A program made the position numbers and the translations under genes. A stretch of DNA of 64,000 nt from Planctomycetes bacterium syqfu (GTDB lineage: Bacteria; Planctomycetota; Phycisphaerae; Phycisphaerales; Phycisphaeraceae). Below, in pieces: positions 61,378 to 64,000 of this stretch. The stretch covers positions 4,526,001 to 4,590,000 of the forward strand of contig CP087563.1 of NCBI GenBank assembly GCA_020974905.1. Reading direction: 5' to 3'. A model generated the notes under the pieces. That model worked only from the letters and a program-made list of their open reading frames with translations. It ran no database searches and was not told where the DNA came from. The first letter of the stretch is position 1. The number at the start of each line of letters is the position of its first letter.

Positions 61378-62067
61378 ATGAAAACGATACATTCGTTATA
61401 TTCCAACTCGCACGTCTCCAGAAGGAAACGGTGGAAGGTGAAGCCAGACCGACGCACCATCATCGTCTTAACCACACTCATCAGTGCCATGACACTGGTC
61501 AGCGGTGTTCTTCTGATGATGGAGCCCGGCCCGATCCAACCGCTGGCGATCAGCCTTCAAGCGTTCGATAACACCGACAAAACCACCACCAACCCACTGG
61601 CCACCGATGCCATGCTGCATCAATGGTTGGGGATCGTCATTCACGATAGTGGCACCCTCCAGGGTACGGCCGATCAAATCGACGCAGCTCACCGCCAGTT
61701 CGGACTCGGCAGCCTCGGGTATCACTTTGTGGTCCACAACGGTGCTCCTGCAACACCCGGGAATGATGATGGCCAGATCGTCGTCAGTGAACGCTGGAAG
61801 AATCAGGCAGACGGTGCTTACTGCGGTGGTCCCGATGCAGACCAGTTCAATCAGAACGCGGTCGGCGTGTGCATGATCGGCGACTTTGATCGACAGGCAC
61901 CCACCGAAGCCCAAATGCAATCCCTGATCAATCTCGTCCGTGGCCTGCAAAGCAAGTTCGGCATCCCCGCAGATCGCATCTGGGTCCAAACCGGGGGTCG
62001 CACCGACTCCTCCACCGGCAAGCTTTTCCCGATCGCAACATTCCAACGCCAACTGCGCCAGTTCTGA
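61378..62067 (+). CDS. Membrane-anchored N-acetylmuramoyl-L-alanine amidase-type (PGRP/amidase_2) protein
   Basis: 229 residues. A basic N-terminus (RRKRWKVKPDRR) and one membrane helix (TIIVLTTLISAMTLVSGVLL) anchor a zinc-amidase-like domain: LGIVIHDSGT (metal His), DAAHRQFGLGSLGYHFVVHN (metal His in YHFVVH) and NAVGVCMIGDFD. Amidase_2 enzymes cut the lactyl-amide bond of peptidoglycan. The third metal ligand (Cys/Asp position) is hard to place, so activity is probable rather than sure. A terminator follows. Confidence 0.85.
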   Translation: MKTIHSLYSNSHVSRRKRWKVKPDRRTIIVLTTLISAMTLVSGVLLMMEPGPIQPLAISLQAFDNTDKTTTNPLATDAMLHQWLGIVIHDSGTLQGTADQIDAAHRQFGLGSLGYHFVVHNGAPATPGNDDGQIVVSERWKNQADGAYCGGPDADQFNQNAVGVCMIGDFDRQAPTEAQMQSLINLVRGLQSKFGIPADRIWVQTGGRTDSSTGKLFPIATFQRQLRQF

Positions 62068-62097
62068 TTGCGTTGTGACAACTTCAAAAATAAAACG

Positions 62098-62124
62098 AAC
62101 CGTGAGTGATCCTCACGGTTTTTT
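62098..62124 (+). terminator. Terminator of the amidase gene
   Basis: AACCGTGAG and CTCACGGTT form a perfect 9-bp stem with a 5-base loop, then T4-T6. Confidence 0.88.
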
Positions 62125-62164
62125 GTTGCGCGATTAGCGAGATTTCATGTAGAGCTACGCTCTA

Positions 62165-62267
62165 TCCCGCGGTGACACACCGCGGCTCGCCTGAAGACTT
62201 TGACGCATCTATTTACACACTCAGGCGAGCCGCGTCGTGTCGACGCGGGCTTCGTCGAAGACGAAAT
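62165..62267. repeat. REP pair on the left of the RAYT transposase
   Basis: CCGCGGTGACACACCGCGGC and onward to CGCCTGAAG, then about 25 bp, then CAGGCGAGCCGCGTCGTGTC ending TCGTCGAAGACGAAAT. The same 100-bp arrangement occurs after the gene at 62827-62931. Confidence 0.85.
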
Positions 62268-62308
62268 AAATCTTTCATCATCTCATTAACCGACATACAA
62301 TCCCTCTC

Positions 62309-62821
62309 ATGACCCAGCATCTTGATCCGGCAAGAGCAACCTGGCATATCACCTTCGGGACCTATGGCACACGCATACACGGTGACGACCGGCCAACCGT
62401 GGATCGTAAGCAAAATCACCCGACCGAGCCTTTCATTTTTCGTGATCAAAACCGCCTGAAGCAGAATCAGCAGGCACTCAAAACACCGCCGTTATATTTG
62501 AGTCTGCAACAAAGACAATTGATTGAATCGATTATCCCCGAAATATGTCATCGTGGTGATTGGTCGTATCGCATCAACGCAGCACCGGTTGATGGTGATC
62601 ATGTTCACGTCTTGCTCGATGCAACCTGTGATCGCGATCCGGATGCGATCATGAAATGGCTTAAGCGATGGGTTGGTGAAGCACTCACTGAAAAGTGGGG
62701 CAACCCTGCCAGCGGAACATGGTGGGCAAAATGCGGCTCCACCAAACCGATCAAGGATGAAGACTATTTGAACAATGTGTATGAATACATCCGACGGCAA
62801 AGGACGTTTCCTGTGATTTGA
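62309..62821 (+). mobile_element. RAYT (REP-associated tyrosine transposase) gene
   Basis: 170 residues, a typical RAYT length. The HUH motif is DHVHVLLD and the Y1 catalytic tyrosine lies in YEYIRRQRTFP (tyrosines near residues 160 and 162). The N-terminus (TWHITFGTYGTRIHGDDRPT) matches the RAYT subgroup of IS200-like enzymes. RAYTs cut and move REP hairpins of their own host. It lies between two direct ~100-bp REP pairs, with related REPs at 27090-27194 and 60753, so the enzyme and its substrate are both present. The gene is intact. Confidence 0.9.
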
Positions 62822-62826
62822 ACGGG

Positions 62827-62931
62827 AACCCCGCCGCGACACGCGGCGGCTCGCCTGAATTCCGTGACGGATCCATCTGCACACTCAGGCGAGCCGCGTC
62901 GTGTCGACGCGCGATTCGTCGAAGACGAAAT
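62827..62931. repeat. REP pair on the right of the RAYT transposase
   Basis: CCGCCGCGACACGCGGCGGC to CGCCTGAA, about 20 bp, then CAGGCGAGCCGCGTCGTGTC to GTCGAAGACGAAAT: a direct copy of the left pair, with the outer stem changed in matching pairs. It lies within 10 bp of the next start codon. Confidence 0.85.
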
Positions 62932-62939
62932 TTAAAACC

Positions 62940-63725
62940 ATGCCTGAACAACCATCCCGAAATAGATATCGTTTGATTCCGTCATGTCCTGTGTGCGGGA
63001 AAACGGTGTTGCCCTGGGTTGCTTTGCAGGATGACAACACGCCAATTGCATGCCGTGGCTGTAAGACTCAGTTGCGAGCCGAAGTACGAGGAACAACCTT
63101 GCTGTTCATGTTGTTCATGCTCATGTCGATTCCGGCTTGGATGGTGTGTTCACTGGTGGGATGGTTCAAGTTTTGTCGTTGGATGAATATTGGTGGCCAC
63201 GAGGAATTGATTGTGTTTTTTGTTGGAGCGGTACTGTGCCTGGTTTGGTCTTTGAGTCTTTGGCCTTTGAGTTCGCTGTATGTTTGTAAAACAGTCAAAC
63301 TCTGGGAGTCGCATTGTCGAAAGTGTGGCTATAACCTCAAGGTCATGACGGATGACACATGTCCGGAGTGTGGGGCGGTTTACGACCCGGATTACCAGCC
63401 GTTGTTGACGCGTCATGTGTGTCAATTCAACTTCACCCGACAAGCAATCAAACGTTGCTTGGTGTGGACTGGTGTGCTCTTTGTCATCCTCTCATTGGTC
63501 AACGGGTTTTACAGCATGGTGACAGATCAGCCGGTCCAAGCGATTGGATATCCAGCAACCTATTATTCCTCTGGTCATCTTGATGGGCTGATGGTGCAAA
63601 ACTTTTCATTGGGTTTGATGTTGTGGGATATGCTGATTTGTTTCGTGATCGTCTGGCTGATCCAAACCGTTTGTTACAACATTCAATTGAGAAAGCATGC
63701 TGGCGTAGCGGATATGAAAAGGTGA
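62940..63725 (+). CDS. Membrane protein with two zinc ribbons
   Basis: 261 residues. A first ribbon (CPVCGKTV...CRGCKTQL, ~16-43), two membrane helices, then a second CxKCGYNL...CPECG ribbon (CRKCGYNLKVMTDDTCPECG, ~120-140), and two more helices. It is the planctomycete CxKCxYxL module again, as at 22296 and 23373, joined here with the first-type ribbon of the next gene. The ATG at 62940 follows the right REP pair, which therefore lies in its 5' region. Function unknown. Confidence 0.78.
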   Translation: MPEQPSRNRYRLIPSCPVCGKTVLPWVALQDDNTPIACRGCKTQLRAEVRGTTLLFMLFMLMSIPAWMVCSLVGWFKFCRWMNIGGHEELIVFFVGAVLCLVWSLSLWPLSSLYVCKTVKLWESHCRKCGYNLKVMTDDTCPECGAVYDPDYQPLLTRHVCQFNFTRQAIKRCLVWTGVLFVILSLVNGFYSMVTDQPVQAIGYPATYYSSGHLDGLMVQNFSLGLMLWDMLICFVIVWLIQTVCYNIQLRKHAGVADMKR

Positions 63726-63730
63726 ATTGA

Positions 63731-64000
63731 ATGTCGGAGAATGCTTCAAACAACCAACTCCAATTCCTGCCGCGTTGCCCGTGTTGCGGGGCGAAGTTGC
63801 CGGTGGGGTGGATGCTCACGTTTGATACCAGGCGGGTGATGGTGTGTCCGTCATGTGAGAAGCAGTTGCAGATCGACATGAAAATGACGGTGGCGGATTG
63901 GCTGATCCAGACGGTGATTTATGCGCCGCTATTGGTGTATGGGTTAGCCGTGTCGTTGTGGTTGAGTCGGTTATTGCCTCAGTTACAGGTGACGATTTTC
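63731..64000 (+). CDS. Zinc-ribbon membrane protein (3' end outside window)
   Basis: 90 codons visible, no stop. The ATG follows AGGTGA, 6 bp after the previous stop codon, so both are one operon. It has CPCCGAKL...CPSCEKQL (~16-44), the same ribbon type as the N-terminus of the preceding protein, then a membrane helix (YAPLLVYGLAVSLWLSRLL). The rest lies beyond the window. Confidence 0.72.
   Translation, partial: MSENASNNQLQFLPRCPCCGAKLPVGWMLTFDTRRVMVCPSCEKQLQIDMKMTVADWLIQTVIYAPLLVYGLAVSLWLSRLLPQLQVTIF

Noticed and set aside
1-64000. tRNA/rRNA genes or CRISPR array
   Set aside because: No cloverleaf-like T-loop/acceptor combination, rRNA block or evenly spaced direct repeats were noticed by reading; a dedicated search was not possible.

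Overview
The window looks like chromosomal DNA from a Planctomycetota bacterium, most likely class Phycisphaerae. The signs are a type IV pilin-like protein with a C-terminal H-X9-DG motif next to a LacI regulator and a heparinase-like enzyme, several membrane proteins with a CxKCxYDLR...CPECG zinc ribbon, a long ThrRS, outer-membrane barrels and a FlgM-like protein. Assignment is by family resemblance only. Coding density is high, the base composition is moderately GC-rich, and no tRNA or rRNA gene was seen.

Layout. 0-3.4 kb: minus-strand unit of LacI regulator, pseudopilin-like protein and heparinase/DUF4962 protein (cut by the window edge). 3.6-8.7 kb: M3 oligopeptidase and an exopolysaccharide group (two GT4 glycosyltransferases, a WcaF-like acetyltransferase). 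9.1-19.4 kb: CBS protein, folP, rpe, an outer-membrane barrel, a GH88/105-like protein, a HAD phosphatase, a NeuB-type synthase, a small membrane protein and leuB. 19.6-30.9 kb: comEC, two zinc-ribbon membrane paralogs, ppk1, thrS with a threonine-rich leader peptide and attenuator, a TrkA-N protein and a coiled-coil secreted protein. 31-40.3 kb: YdjM-like membrane protein, MFS transporter, nitroreductase, LamG/beta-helix protein, EEP phosphatase and a cache-domain sensor kinase. 41.1-48 kb: a large inverted-repeat element, a VanZ-VanZ-MurJ fusion, agmatine deiminase, and parB with two parS sites facing a histidine kinase. 48-53.4 kb: candidate ncRNA, CheX-like protein, autotransporter, YHS lipoprotein and FlgM. 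53.8-64 kb: FGE-sulfatase-type protein, VOC-GyrI fusion, Kdo/WaaP-like kinase, nrdR with its own NrdR box, GNAT with an upstream small ORF, acyl desaturase, thiamine-binding protein, lipoprotein, PGRP-type amidase, a RAYT transposase inside its own REP pairs, and two more zinc-ribbon proteins, the last one partial.

The intergenic space is dominated by at least eight families of short palindromic repeats, mostly in inverted pairs. Some sit where terminators would be, one lies inside a coding linker (VanZ-MurJ), one is split or extended by a 200-bp inverted-repeat element, and one family flanks the RAYT gene. The most unusual finds are: a 25-residue leader peptide with ten threonines followed by a terminator upstream of thrS; an AT-rich in-frame patch of about 150 codons inside thrS; and the VanZ-MurJ fusion whose linker holds a genomic repeat and a G10 tract.
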